Shown here: positions 35,639-45,037 of the stretch, one piece after another
Position numbering within the stretch: the first letter of the stretch is position 1
Layout of the letters: the number at the start of each line of letters is the position of its first letter
NCBI GenBank assembly: GCA_050943595.1
Contig: JBMNPM010000007.1
Span: forward strand, 48,311 to 112,310
Direction of reading: 5' to 3'
Source: JAXGXJ01 sp050943595
GTDB taxonomy: Bacteria; Actinomycetota; Thermoleophilia; RBG-16-64-13
DNA: 64,000 nucleotides
The notes under the pieces: generated by a model
The model's input: the letters and a program-made list of their open reading frames with translations, nothing else
What the model was told of the DNA's origin: nothing
Databases searched by the model: none
Made by a program: the position numbers and the translations under genes

Positions 35639-37222
35639 TCACCCACCCATCCGGGCCTCCTCCGGCGCCACATTACTCACCGCGAGCGGCTTTTCTTGGA
35701 TAAAAAACAGCATGATGCCGGCAATGATCATCATCGGCACGAGGTACAAAAAGACCGGGGTGAGCGCGTCGCTATACGAGGTGACAACGGCTTCCTGGGC
35801 TCCGGCCGGCAACCGGTCGACCAGCGCCGGTGTGAGGGACTTGGCGTCGACCACCACCGATGACCCTCCCGTCGCAGCAGGTAATCTTTCGCCCAACAGG
35901 CTCATGAGGCGATGGGTGAACAAGGTCCCCACGACGGCCGAGCCGAGCGCAGCCCCGATCTCCCGGAAGAAATTGTTGGCCGCCGTGGCGGTACCAACCT
36001 GGGCAAGAGGGAATGAGTTCTGAACGATGAGAACAAAGATCTGCACACTCAGACCGATCCCCGCACCGAAGATGAACAGGTAGGCGCCGATGGCCACGAG
36101 CGCGCTGCCCACCACCAATCTGGAAAGAAGGAAGAGCCCCAGCGCCATGATGAAGCAGCTGGCTATAGGCATCCACTTATACCGGCCGGTCCTGGCGGCC
36201 AGGAATCCGGTGGTAAGCGCCGCCCCGGTGATACCCGCCTCGAGGGTCACGAGCAGTAGGCCGGAGTTGGTTGCACTCAAATCGGCAGACATCTGCAGAT
36301 AACTAGGCATGTAGGCTATGAGTCCGAACATGGGTACCGACACCAGCAGGGCCCCCAGCGTAGCCAGGTTGAAGTTGCGGTCACGGAAGAGATGTAAAGG
36401 CATAACGGGCTCGACGGCCCGCTTCTCCATCAAGACAAACACGATAGCGGCCACAACGGCCAGACCTATGAGCCCCAGGATGATAGGCGACCCCCAGGCG
36501 TACTCCCTTCCGGCCCACGACGTGACCATAACCACTGCCGTCACGGCGATCGCCATAGTGCTGATGCCGGCCACATCGATCTTGAATCGCTCCGGCTTCT
36601 TCAGAGGCATCTTGAGGAAGATGGCGGCGGCGGCGATAGCGATCAGACCCAAGGGCAGGTTGTACCAAAAGGCCCAACGCCAACCGATGCCGTCGGCAAA
36701 CCACCCGCCCAGCAGCGGCCCCACCACCGACGCAACCGGCCACACAGTCCCTACTATGCCCATGTATTTGCTCCGCTGGCGGGGCGGAGCCAAATCGGCG
36801 ATCACAGCCTGAGCAAGGATCATCAACCCACCCGCGCCGAGTCCCTGTACAGCCCGCGCGGCGACGAGCATACCCATCCCGTTCGCCAACCCTCCGAGGA
36901 CAGACCCCGCCAAGAAGATAAGAAGGCCGGTCAGTAAGGGCACTTTGTGACCAATGACATCACCCACTTTGCCGTATACCGGCATGACGATGGTCATCGC
37001 TATCAAATACGACGTCGTCACCCAAAGCATCTGGTCAACCCCGCCCAGATCGCCCACGATGGCGGGAAGAGCGGTACTGAGAACCAACTGATCGAGGGCT
37101 GCCAGGAGGACCGCGATGAGCAACCCAGACAGTATGACGACCAGCTCTCTCCTGGAAACCGTCGGGGCGCTCGAACCCGGGTCCGGTCCATGAGCCGACG
37201 ACGTATCCTGTTTCACGCTCAT
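35639..37222 (-). CDS. DHA2-family (EmrB/QacA-type) 14-helix MFS drug transporter
   Basis: A 527-aa proton-driven exporter with 14 predicted helices. DHA2 marks include LDQLVLSTALPAIVGDLGG in helix 1, YGKVGDVIGHK as motif A, and the antiporter motif C region GTVWPVASVVGPLLGGWF. A long loop before the last helix (about residues 455-490) is usual for this group. ATG at 37222 follows GGGAGGTG. An upstream extension of 30 codons is not used. No regulator gene adjoins it. Likely role: export of toxic organic compounds. Confidence 0.92.
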   Translation of the reverse strand: MSVKQDTSSAHGPDPGSSAPTVSRRELVVILSGLLIAVLLAALDQLVLSTALPAIVGDLGGVDQMLWVTTSYLIAMTIVMPVYGKVGDVIGHKVPLLTGLLIFLAGSVLGGLANGMGMLVAARAVQGLGAGGLMILAQAVIADLAPPRQRSKYMGIVGTVWPVASVVGPLLGGWFADGIGWRWAFWYNLPLGLIAIAAAAIFLKMPLKKPERFKIDVAGISTMAIAVTAVVMVTSWAGREYAWGSPIILGLIGLAVVAAIVFVLMEKRAVEPVMPLHLFRDRNFNLATLGALLVSVPMFGLIAYMPSYLQMSADLSATNSGLLLVTLEAGITGAALTTGFLAARTGRYKWMPIASCFIMALGLFLLSRLVVGSALVAIGAYLFIFGAGIGLSVQIFVLIVQNSFPLAQVGTATAANNFFREIGAALGSAVVGTLFTHRLMSLLGERLPAATGGSSVVVDAKSLTPALVDRLPAGAQEAVVTSYSDALTPVFLYLVPMMIIAGIMLFFIQEKPLAVSNVAPEEARMGG

Positions 37223-37829
37223 AAGCGAAGCACCTCCCGCCGTGAGCCAACCGGCGAACACTCCACCCCGCCAGACAGACCGTAGCGGGGGATACAAAGC
37301 TAATCTAGACACTACTCAGGACTCTGGGGCCACTGAAAAGGCGGCGGCGCTGCGCCGGTCGATGTGCGCAGGACGAGGATGCAAGAACTGCTGCAAACGG
37401 CGCCGATAGCGTGACCCAAACACGACGGCTGGTGACTCCACCCCAACCCGCCCAACGGGCACCCGACACCCAGTTGCTGCAGCCGCGATTCCGTCTCGCG
37501 GCAGCCCCCCAATGCTTCTCACCCTAGCACTCGTGTCAAGCGAACACCAGACACAAGACGGCACGCCCACGCACACAGATGCCAGGCCGGCCGCCGAGAT
37601 CCTTTCAGTCTCAGCACATGGACACCCCAGAGGCCCCCACCGACCCCATTTCGCGGTCGATGAAGGAGAGGGTGGGGAAGAGAGTGCTAGACTGCATATT
37701 AGTATCAGCTCCACTTGACAGGCTGCTGAAAAGGATGTTTCGTCGAGTGGGGCGCGACCTCGCTTTCTTGACAGCCCTCGAGCCCCGCAGGAGCAGGACC
37801 GCGTCCCACCAGACCCTGAAGGAGACGTC
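37223..37829. other. Gene-free divergent region upstream of panB
   Basis: About 600 bases with no convincing gene. It contains an imperfect hairpin around 37470-37507 (CCGCGA/TCGCGG core) and one copy of the dispersed GGCTGCTGAAAA element (37720-37745). Promoters for the carrier gene (left) and panB (right) must lie here, but I see no clean boxes. Confidence 0.5.
37720..37745 (+). repeat. Dispersed GGCTGCTGAAAA element
   Basis: AGGCTGCTGAAAAGGATGTT followed by TCGTCG, about 85 bases upstream of panB. Confidence 0.55.
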
Positions 37830-38750
37830 ATGAGCACCCAGGACCAACCGACGACAGCCCCCCGTGTGACGAGCGCATCATTTCGAGCAATGAAGGAAAC
37901 TGGGAAACCCATCGTAATGGTCACCGCGTATGACTTCCATTCAGCCCGCCTCGTCGAGGCTGCCGGCCTCGACGCCATCTTGGTGGGTGATTCGCTCGGT
38001 ATGACCGTCCTCGGTGAGAACTCGACGCTACCGGTCACCATGGACGACATGGTACGTGCAACCCGCTCGGTGACACGGGCCACCCGGCGTGTGTTGGTGG
38101 TCGCCGACATGCCCTTCATGAGTTACCAGGCCGACTACGCACAGGGCATGCGCAACGCGGGCCGTTTGTTATCTGAAGGGGGGGCCCAAGCCGTCAAGAT
38201 CGAGACGGCCACCGACGATACATTGGTGCTCATCAGTGGACTCGTGGAAGCCGGTGTGCCGGTCATGGGACATATCGGTCTGACACCACAGTCTGTAAAC
38301 ACCCTCGGCGGCTACCGCACGCAGGGTAAGGATGCCGCCGGCGCAACCGAGCTCGTCCTGGATGCCCTCGCACTGCAGACCGCGGGTTGCTTTTCCATCA
38401 CTCTCGAGTGCGTACCGGCCGAACTCGCCGACAAAATCACCGCCATGCTCTCCATACCAACAATCGGCATTGGTGGCGGCGTGGGCTGTGACGGACAGGT
38501 ACAGGTCTTTCACGATCTGGTCGGTCTGGGTGATTTCGTGCCCAAACATGCAAAACGTTACGCGAGCCTCGACGACGAGATCACACGCGCGATGAGTACC
38601 TACGCCGACGATGTACGCAAACGCTCCTTCCCCGGCGAGCCACAGAGCACCCACATCGCAGATGGTCTGTTGGACGAGGTCGACTCACGACTGGCAGAAT
38701 TCTTTGACGCAGAGGATGACTGTTGCAACGGTGCCGCGGGGTCCGATTGA
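37830..38750 (+). CDS. panB: 3-methyl-2-oxobutanoate hydroxymethyltransferase
   Basis: First step of pantothenate (coenzyme A) synthesis: adds a hydroxymethyl group from methylene-tetrahydrofolate to alpha-ketoisovalerate to give ketopantoate. The 306-aa TIM-barrel shows VMVTAYDFHSARLVEAAG, the metal-binding VGDSLGMTVLG, VADMPFMSY, VKIETATD and MGHIGLTPQSVN. The tail is slightly extended and acidic with a Cys pair (DAEDDCCNG). panC and panD are not nearby. The patatin gene starts within or at the 3' end of panB. Confidence 0.97.
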   Translation: MSTQDQPTTAPRVTSASFRAMKETGKPIVMVTAYDFHSARLVEAAGLDAILVGDSLGMTVLGENSTLPVTMDDMVRATRSVTRATRRVLVVADMPFMSYQADYAQGMRNAGRLLSEGGAQAVKIETATDDTLVLISGLVEAGVPVMGHIGLTPQSVNTLGGYRTQGKDAAGATELVLDALALQTAGCFSITLECVPAELADKITAMLSIPTIGIGGGVGCDGQVQVFHDLVGLGDFVPKHAKRYASLDDEITRAMSTYADDVRKRSFPGEPQSTHIADGLLDEVDSRLAEFFDAEDDCCNGAAGSD

Positions 38751-39697
38751 ACGGACCCGCTTCTCCTCCTGAGCCCCTCTCAACACCGGGGGTCGGTCTC
38801 GTCCTCGAAGGCGGAGGCATGCGGGCGGCCTATACCGCAGGAGTGCTTGATGCGTTCATCGACGAGCGGATCGACTTCCCCTACGTGATTGGGGTCTCGG
38901 CCGGAGCCAACGCCGGCTCCGCCTATGTCTCCGGCCAACGCGAACGCAACTACAGAACTTTTGTGGAGTTCGCCGCCGACCGGCGGCAGGCGGGGCTCAC
39001 CAACCTCCTACGCGAGCGCAGTTGGTTCGGCATGCGTTTCATATTCGAGACACTCCCCAACGAGTTGGCACCGTTCGACTACGAGGCTTTTAATTCTTCC
39101 CCGCGAACGTTCGTTGTGGGCGTCACCGACTGTGTCGACGGTAGCCCAGTTTACTATCGTCAACACGATCATGACCCTCGATGGTTCGTGCGTTTGGTGA
39201 TGCGCGCCTCATGCAGCCTACCGGCCCTCTCACCGCCCGTCGAAATCGAGGGGCGGCACTACTACGACGGAGGCGTGAGTGACTCGATCCCCATCGACCG
39301 CTCCATCGCCGACGGCAACTCCCGCAACGTAGTCGTCCTCACCCGCAATCCCGACTACCGGAAAGATCCCCAGCGGATGGGGATCGCGTTGCGTCTTGCG
39401 TTGGCCCGCTATCCGGCTGTACAACGCGCGGTACGTGATCGTGACATCAAGTACAACGCCTGCCTCGACAAACTGGCATCATTGGAGCAGAGCGGCGCGG
39501 TTTTCCTCCTCCGCCCCATCAGACCACTCACTGTAGAGCGCCTGGAAAGGGACACGGCGAAACTCGATGCACTATATCGTCAAGGTTACAACGAGACGAT
39601 GGAACGTCTCCCGAACCTCAGAGCATGGCTCGCCGCGCCGCAGGCAGAAAAACCACGCCCAGACATACATACCATGGACGGCGGCATAGGAAGGTAG
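38723..39697 (+). CDS. Patatin-like phospholipase (RssA/YjjU type)
   Basis: A 324-aa lipid acyl hydrolase with a Ser-Asp dyad. The oxyanion loop GGGMRAAYTAGVL, nucleophile elbow GVSAGANAG and catalytic DGGVSDSIP are all present. The C-terminal region RPIRPLTVERLERD is typical of the YjjU-like group. The start is uncertain: TTG at 38723 has AGAGGA upstream and overlaps panB by 28 bases. TTG at 38747 would overlap the panB stop as TTGA. Substrate unknown, with membrane phospholipid turnover likely. Confidence 0.9.
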   Translation: MQRCRGVRLNGPASPPEPLSTPGVGLVLEGGGMRAAYTAGVLDAFIDERIDFPYVIGVSAGANAGSAYVSGQRERNYRTFVEFAADRRQAGLTNLLRERSWFGMRFIFETLPNELAPFDYEAFNSSPRTFVVGVTDCVDGSPVYYRQHDHDPRWFVRLVMRASCSLPALSPPVEIEGRHYYDGGVSDSIPIDRSIADGNSRNVVVLTRNPDYRKDPQRMGIALRLALARYPAVQRAVRDRDIKYNACLDKLASLEQSGAVFLLRPIRPLTVERLERDTAKLDALYRQGYNETMERLPNLRAWLAAPQAEKPRPDIHTMDGGIGR

Positions 39698-39701
39698 AAC
39701 G

Positions 39702-40322
39702 ATGCAGGTACTCATGATCAACGGCAGTCCACACAAGGAAGGCTGTACCTATACGGCACTCTCAGAAGTCGCCGGGCAACTCGAAGCGCAAGGTATCGCT
39801 ACCAACATCTTCCATATCGGTAGCGATGCAATCAAAGGATGTGTCGGCTGCGGTGGCTGCATCAAGAGTGGCCACTGTGTCTTCAACGATGACCCCGTGA
39901 ATGAATGCATCGACTTAGCCAAGCGGGCGGACGGCCTCGTGATCGGCTCCCCCGTGTACTTCGCTGCTTTGAACGGCTCCCTCTGTGCGTTTCTCGACCG
40001 GATGTTCTTCGCAAAGACCGCGCATTATGCCTATAAGCCGGCGGCCGGCGTCGTCAACTGTCGCCGCGGTGGAGCAAGTGCCGCATTCGACCGGCTCAAC
40101 AAGTACTTCACCATCGCCTGCATGCCTGTCGTTTCTTCACAGTACTGGAATGCCACTCACGGCACTACACCTGAAGAGGTGCACCAAGACCTCGAAGGCA
40201 TGCAGATCATGCGCACCCTCGGTCGCAACATGGCGTGGTTGCTCAAATGCATCGAGGCGGCAAAGGACACCATTCCCTATCCCGAGAAGGAGCCATCGGT
40301 CAGAACCAATTTCATCCGCTGA
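39702..40322 (+). CDS. Flavodoxin-fold iron-sulfur flavoprotein / NADPH-dependent FMN reductase-like
   Basis: A 206-aa FMN protein. The N-terminal MINGSPHKEGCTYTAL is the FMN phosphate loop. GCVGCGGCIKSGHCVFNDD gives a compact Cys cluster, as in archaeal Isf-type flavoproteins, suggesting an Fe-S site. VIGSPVYFAALNGSLCAFLDR is the isoalloxazine loop. The C-terminal half (RRGGASAAFDRLNKYF, MPVVSSQYWN) matches the NAD(P)H-dependent flavin reductase group of anaerobes. It follows the patatin gene by four bases, so the two are cotranscribed. Electron partner unknown. Confidence 0.88.
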   Translation: MQVLMINGSPHKEGCTYTALSEVAGQLEAQGIATNIFHIGSDAIKGCVGCGGCIKSGHCVFNDDPVNECIDLAKRADGLVIGSPVYFAALNGSLCAFLDRMFFAKTAHYAYKPAAGVVNCRRGGASAAFDRLNKYFTIACMPVVSSQYWNATHGTTPEEVHQDLEGMQIMRTLGRNMAWLLKCIEAAKDTIPYPEKEPSVRTNFIR

Positions 40323-40329
40323 GGTGTGA

Positions 40330-40390
40330 CCGAAGAGGCGCTCCGCTCGCAAGAAGGTGTGAGCAGGCGCGGAAGTGAGCGCCTCTTCGG
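40330..40390. terminator. Hairpin between convergent genes
   Basis: Fourteen-base arms 40330-40343 and 40377-40390 pair perfectly, with a 33-base loop. It follows the flavoprotein stop by seven bases and precedes the end of the MDR gene. Confidence 0.65.
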
Positions 40391-40434
40391 GAGGGCACCC
40401 GACTTCCAAGCGCCCTGTTGTCGCCGTAGCTTCG

Positions 40435-41397
40435 TTATTCAGCAGTCGGGTGTGGAATTAGCACGTGCTTCACGCGCGTTCCACCCCGGGCGACCACTTC
40501 GTACGCCTCAACGGCGCGCTCCAGAGGCCACGCTAACACCTCGGGCGGATGCAGATAGCCCTCGTCGAAGCCCTGCCTTAGCCCATTGAGCATCTCCACG
40601 GTCTCCACCCCTGTCAGCACCATGGTGTTCACCCCGATGAGATGTAAGCGGTTGCGATAGAAGTCGATGAGGTCGAATGACACCTTTCTGTCCACCGAAG
40701 TGGTAATAGCAATCTGGCGGCCTCCGGCGTGCAGCGACCGCAGCGCAGGCTCGAACATCCGACCGCCCACTGCGTCCAGCACGAGGTCCACACCCTTACC
40801 GTCGGTGAGCGCGCGGACTTCCACATCCAATTGACCGGCCGTTGTATCGATGACGGCATCGGCTCCGGAAGGATTGTGGGCACTGGTAGAGGCTCCGATC
40901 ACCCGAGCTCCCTTCCAGTGGGCGATCTGCGTCGCCGCCCGGCCGACGGCGCCGGAGACCCCTACGATGAGGACCGTCTCTCCCGACTCGAGGCCACCGG
41001 CCTGCACGAGAGCAGACCAGGCAGTCAGATACGGTACACCGACAGCGGCCGCCTGCTCCATGGATAACGACACAGGTTTCTTTGCAATCCACTCCACGGG
41101 CATAGTGATGTACTCGGCGTGCGCCCCATCGCGAAGGACCCCGAAGCCGGGACCACTGCCCCAGACATCCAGACCGATCTCGGCCCCGCCTCCGGCCACC
41201 ACACCCGCAAAATCCCGGCCGGGAATGCGGGGGATGGGTGAATGGAACTGACCTGCAACGTTCTTAATATCGCTCGGATTGATACCCGCCGCCTTGATAT
41301 GAATGAGGACCTCGTCCGCGCCGGGCTCAGGTTCGCGGACCTCCTCGAGCTGTAGCACGTCCGGTGTACCGTACTTTTCGAACCTCAATATCCTCAT
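40435..41397 (-). CDS. NADPH:quinone reductase-like MDR oxidoreductase
   Basis: A 320-aa medium-chain dehydrogenase/reductase of the zinc-free quinone-reductase type. GroES-like domain: PEPGADEVLIHIKAAGINPS and PGRDFAGVV. Rossmann domain: ETVLIVGVSGAVGRAATQIA. The Cys and His ligands of catalytic zinc enzymes are absent. Likely reduces quinones or enones with NADPH. Transcribed alone, divergent from the PAP2 gene. Confidence 0.92.
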   Translation of the reverse strand: MRILRFEKYGTPDVLQLEEVREPEPGADEVLIHIKAAGINPSDIKNVAGQFHSPIPRIPGRDFAGVVAGGGAEIGLDVWGSGPGFGVLRDGAHAEYITMPVEWIAKKPVSLSMEQAAAVGVPYLTAWSALVQAGGLESGETVLIVGVSGAVGRAATQIAHWKGARVIGASTSAHNPSGADAVIDTTAGQLDVEVRALTDGKGVDLVLDAVGGRMFEPALRSLHAGGRQIAITTSVDRKVSFDLIDFYRNRLHLIGVNTMVLTGVETVEMLNGLRQGFDEGYLHPPEVLAWPLERAVEAYEVVARGGTRVKHVLIPHPTAE

Positions 41398-41439
41398 GGA
41401 GACCTCTGGATGGAAAAAATTGGCCGGCTATGCGGCAGA

Positions 41440-41490
41440 TAGGCTACTAAAAAAACGAAGCCCCGGCGACACAACGAGGCCCCGGCGACA
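41440..41490. repeat. Dispersed GGCTGCTGAAAA-type element with tandem 19-bp unit
   Basis: Starts AGGCTACTAAAAAAACGAAG, so it differs from other copies by G-to-A changes. A 19-bp unit from 41454 is then repeated once with two transitions (A/G and C/T). It lies upstream of the MDR gene. Confidence 0.6.
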
Positions 41491-41582
41491 TGCTCCGCGC
41501 GGCAGGCCGGTCGTCACCGCCTACCGTGTTCTATCGTACTACGACAACCCGCAACAGCTGAACGTCTAACGGAGCCTGGTAC

Positions 41583-41615
41583 TATTGGTGCAGTATTGAT
41601 GCAATATTGATGCAG
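41583..41615 (+). repeat. Three 11-bp direct repeats upstream of the PAP2 gene
   Basis: TATTGGTGCAG, TATTGATGCAA and TATTGATGCAG stand head to tail with no spacer, at 11-bp phasing, one helical turn. They lie 27 bp before the PAP2 start and could be a regulator-binding array. Confidence 0.6.
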
Positions 41616-41641
41616 ATCAGTCACATGTTCTGGCTCCAGGC

Positions 41642-42460
41642 TTGACCTGCGCCACCCTGGGAAGCGTCGAAGTCGTGAGGTTCCCTGCAATCCGAAGCAG
41701 CTCCGACAGAATCACAGCGAAGGGCGTTTTCGGGGAACTACTGTTTCTCGGAGTCGCCCTGGGCGTCTACTTTGTTGTGCGCTGTCTCGTGCGCGATGTA
41801 GGGACGCAGCCATTAGATAACGCGGCCGCCTTGCTGCGCTTGGAGGCCTCCCTCCATCTCAATTGGGAAGTACCTCTGCAGCGCGCCTTCCTCCACCGCT
41901 CAGAGCTGCTGATACACGTACTCAACTTTATCTATGCTTGGGGCTACTGGCTGATCCTAATTGGAAGCCTTAGCTATCTATATGTGAGATTCCATGAGTT
42001 TTACCGCGGTCTGCGCAACGCGATGATCGTCTCCGGGGTTATCGGCGTATTCATATTCGCGAGCTTCCCCGTAGCCCCACCCCGTCTGGCGGCTATGGGC
42101 ATCTTCGACACCGTCAAGATGGCCAGCTCAGTTCTGGAGGAGGTGGCTCGACCCAGCGGGATCGTGAATGAGAACGCAGCCATGCCCAGTTTCCACTTCG
42201 GCTGGGTCCTTCTATGCAGCATCTGTCTCTCTATGGTCTTCAAGCGACAGAGCAGTAAGATCCTCGTCCTCGCGCTGCCCCTGGTCATGGGCCTAACCAT
42301 CATCGTCACCGGCAACCACTATGTGGTGGACGCGATTGTCGGCGGCGCCATCTCTCTCTTCGCTCTTACGCCATGGGCGCTCCGTAGACGGCACTCGGTG
42401 CAAGAGGAGCCCAAACCTCTTCTGACTCGGCGCGTGTGCGAACCGCGAGGGCCATCGTAA
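41642..42460 (+). CDS. PAP2-superfamily membrane phosphatase/transferase
   Basis: A polytopic protein of about 272 aa, six helices. It resembles the PAP2_3 (inositol-phosphotransferase-like) group: FPVAPPRLAAMG, AMPSFHFGWVLL with the first active-site His, and VTGNHYVVDAIVGG with the second His and Asp. Such enzymes act on lipid phosphates at the outer face of the membrane. Start uncertain: TTG at 41642 or GTG at 41675, neither with a good ribosome binding site. Substrate unknown. Confidence 0.85.
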   Translation: MTCATLGSVEVVRFPAIRSSSDRITAKGVFGELLFLGVALGVYFVVRCLVRDVGTQPLDNAAALLRLEASLHLNWEVPLQRAFLHRSELLIHVLNFIYAWGYWLILIGSLSYLYVRFHEFYRGLRNAMIVSGVIGVFIFASFPVAPPRLAAMGIFDTVKMASSVLEEVARPSGIVNENAAMPSFHFGWVLLCSICLSMVFKRQSSKILVLALPLVMGLTIIVTGNHYVVDAIVGGAISLFALTPWALRRRHSVQEEPKPLLTRRVCEPRGPS

Positions 42461-42630
42461 CCGTCAGTCACCGGATTGCACTGAGCACTGCCGCCATACC
42501 ACCTTCTCCAGCACTTAAAGCGCCCACCGTGCCCGAACGGCGGGCTGCCGGCACCCGACGCACACTAACCTAAAGCGTCCTCTCTGCCGACACTATAGAT
42601 AATGGCCCTCGTGGAAAACCCGCTCGACCC

Positions 42631-43449
42631 GTGACTGGTGAGGCTGGTGAGACAACATTGAACAAGAAAACCACCCTAGAGCCCCGACATGAACGGGAGA
42701 CGGACTGCAAGATTTCACAGCTCCTCCTGCACATCCTGGCCCGCGAAGCCGTGGTCAGCATGTTCACGACCCTGGTACTCACCGACCAACAGACCGCACG
42801 CTGTTCGGCGGCAGCCGCCCGGTGGGCCATCGACATCGCTGAAGACCTCAACCTCAACGAGCACGAAGTGAGCATCACCTATCTGGCCGCCCTCCTACAC
42901 GATATAGGAATGATGGCGATTCCAGACGAGGCGATGAACCCCCCGGGAGAGTTGGACCCCGCTGCGTGGGCCATAATCAAGACGCATTCCCAGAACGGGG
43001 GACACACCTTGAGCGGTATAGATCAATTCGATGAACTGGCTGAAGTAGTGCTCTCCCACCATGAACGCTACGACGGCCAAGGATATCCATTAGGGCTCTC
43101 CGGAGACATGATCCCACTCAGCAGCCGGATAATATGCGTGGCCGACTGCTACTCGGCTATGGTGAGTGACCTACCGCACCGTCCTAAACTCTCCCCCAAG
43201 CAGGCCCAAGAGGAGCTGCTGATAAACAAGGGCACGAAATTCGATCCTGGAGTGGTTGACACCTTTCTCCGCATCCTAGGTGAACAGGACGATGCCTATC
43301 GACGCGGCGATCGCGCAGACTTCAGCGTGGAGTCCCAGAAAGTCAGACTCCTGCATAGGCTGGACGCAGAATGGCCATGCCACCTGGTGCAGCGCCCTCG
43401 GCCAGACACCTCCGGCAAGAGCGTACGTGCTTCCCTACTCTCTGATTGA
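42631..43449 (+). CDS. Standalone HD-GYP-domain protein
   Basis: Up to 272 aa. The metal-binding HD pair lies in LAALLHDIGMMAIPDEAM and the GYP signature in LSHHERYDGQGYPLGL, followed by VADCYSAMVSDLPHRPKL. Both are intact, so cyclic-di-GMP phosphodiesterase activity is plausible. No sensor domain precedes it apart from about 60 residues. It could act with the GGDEF-HD-GYP protein at 18950, whose HD-GYP half is similar. Start uncertain between GTG at 42631 and TTG at 42658. The C-terminal ~50 residues are basic and unassigned. Confidence 0.85.
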   Translation: MTGEAGETTLNKKTTLEPRHERETDCKISQLLLHILAREAVVSMFTTLVLTDQQTARCSAAAARWAIDIAEDLNLNEHEVSITYLAALLHDIGMMAIPDEAMNPPGELDPAAWAIIKTHSQNGGHTLSGIDQFDELAEVVLSHHERYDGQGYPLGLSGDMIPLSSRIICVADCYSAMVSDLPHRPKLSPKQAQEELLINKGTKFDPGVVDTFLRILGEQDDAYRRGDRADFSVESQKVRLLHRLDAEWPCHLVQRPRPDTSGKSVRASLLSD

Positions 43450-43532
43450 TAGTATGTTCGACTCGAACAACGATATTCTGGAGGGACAGCGCTACGCATA
43501 CCAACCCTCTCAGCCCCGGAGGAGGTTATTCT

Positions 43533-43886
43533 ATGTCTGCAGACGAAAGCACCGCCACGTGGCCCGATCCAGCGATCGTAGCCGCCGGCATCTACAAGCC
43601 GGTGTTCGAGAATGATCGGATCAGAGTACTCGATGTCCGACTGCAGCCCGGTGAGATCGCGGCCATGCACGGACACCCGGATCACGTTCTCTACGTCGTC
43701 GCAGACTCCACGTTCAAAATAACCTCCCCAGACGGGCGGACCCACGAGCTAGCCCTAGAGGCGGGGCAGGTGCTGTGGAGTGATGCGGAGGCACACGCAG
43801 CCGAGAACATAGGAACCTCCGAGACTCATACCTTAGCCATCGAACTCAAGGAGCCCGCCGGGGGCCATCCGGCCCTGCGCCGGTAG
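43533..43886 (+). CDS. Small cupin-domain protein
   Basis: A 117-aa single-domain cupin. Motif 1 reads LQPGEIAAMHGHPDHVLYVV and motif 2 LEAGQVLWSDAEAHAAENIG. Motif 1 offers His residues for a metal, but motif 2 lacks the usual second-motif His in standard position, so metal binding is uncertain. ATG at 43533 follows GGAGGAGG. Function unknown. It is convergent with the aldo-keto reductase. Confidence 0.85.
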   Translation: MSADESTATWPDPAIVAAGIYKPVFENDRIRVLDVRLQPGEIAAMHGHPDHVLYVVADSTFKITSPDGRTHELALEAGQVLWSDAEAHAAENIGTSETHTLAIELKEPAGGHPALRR

Positions 43887-43930
43887 CAGTCCCGGTAGCG
43901 CGACAACGCCGCGTGGCCCTCTACGAGGCC

Positions 43931-44914
43931 TCAGGTTCCGGTTCCAATTTCGAGCCCCTCAAGGGCAGCAGTGATGGCCGACACATCCGATCCGGCCAAC
44001 ACAATGTCCCCCGCCGCAGTGTTCTCGTCCACCTGTTGCGGAGTGCGCGCACCAACCAGAGCGTGTGTCACTCCTGGTTGCGCCAGCACCCATGCGATCG
44101 CCATCTGTGCCGGCGTGGCGTCATAGGCCTCGGCGATAGGACGGATGTCCTCCAAGAATGCCAGGATCTTACTGCGCGACGCCGGGCTAAAAATCGGGTC
44201 CTGTGCCCGCTGATCCCCCTCGGCGAGCTGCCGGTCGACGGTCACCCTGCCGGTCAAAAGCCCTTGCCCCAGCGGCGAATACGCCAGCATCGCGATGTTG
44301 TTCTCGAGACAGTAGGGAAGCTGCTCGGTCTCGATACGGCGCTCCAACATACTGTACTTCTCTTGATCGCTGTCCACCGAGCCGCCTACTCGATACTCAT
44401 CCATCTGCGCCACGGTGGCGTTGCTCACCCCGATGGCACGTATCTTGCCCTCTTGTTTGAGTTCGAGCAACGTAGCCATGGTGTCTTCGATGGGCGTGGT
44501 CTTATCCTGCCAGTGAGTCTGGTATAGATCGATCACGTCGGTCTGCAGACGCCGGAGGCTCTGCTCAACCTCATAGCGGATGGACTCCGGTCCGAGATAC
44601 CTGTGGATGGGAGTCCCCATCTCGTCGAAGAAGTGGCTACCCTTGTCGGTGTGCCACACCAGTCCGCACTTGGTAGCCAAAACCACCTGATCGCGCCGTC
44701 CCCGGATGGCCTTGCCAACGATCTCTTCAGAGTGCCCCAACCCGTAAACCGGAGCCGTATCTATGAGCGTGACGCCGACATCAAGGGCTCTGTGAATGGC
44801 GGCCACAGAGACCCGATCATCAGCGCCTCCCCAGAACCAGCCGCCCACAGCCCATGCACCGAAGGCCACTACGGATGCCTCTATCCCCGACCGACCCAAA
44901 GCCCGGTACCTCAT
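43931..44914 (-). CDS. Aldo/keto reductase
   Basis: A 327-aa NADPH-dependent carbonyl reductase with the (beta/alpha)8 fold. Catalytic tetrad: Asp52 and Tyr57 (IDTAPVYGLG), Lys82 (LATKCGL) and the His of LYQTHWQDKT. The C-terminal VLAQPGVTHALVGARTPQQ binds the cofactor phosphate. It resembles the YqkF/IolS-type AKR11-like group. ATG at 44914 follows CAGGAGGGG. Transcribed divergently from the SLH/beta-helix gene. Substrate unknown. Confidence 0.93.
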   Translation of the reverse strand: MRYRALGRSGIEASVVAFGAWAVGGWFWGGADDRVSVAAIHRALDVGVTLIDTAPVYGLGHSEEIVGKAIRGRRDQVVLATKCGLVWHTDKGSHFFDEMGTPIHRYLGPESIRYEVEQSLRRLQTDVIDLYQTHWQDKTTPIEDTMATLLELKQEGKIRAIGVSNATVAQMDEYRVGGSVDSDQEKYSMLERRIETEQLPYCLENNIAMLAYSPLGQGLLTGRVTVDRQLAEGDQRAQDPIFSPASRSKILAFLEDIRPIAEAYDATPAQMAIAWVLAQPGVTHALVGARTPQQVDENTAAGDIVLAGSDVSAITAALEGLEIGTGT

Positions 44915-45037
44915 GCTACTCCCCTCCTGTCGCCGAATCCGAGGCAGAGGCTTGCAATTGCCCCGGCTCCCACCTACCTTCAGAGTGTTGCATTCACGAC
45001 AATACCTGAGAAAGACCCAAGGAAGAAGGGAAGGATT

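Noticed and set aside
37316..38119. Long minus-strand open frame over the region upstream of and inside panB
   Set aside because: Its protein is low-complexity and lies antisense to the clearly coding panB frame. No ribosome binding site or family features.
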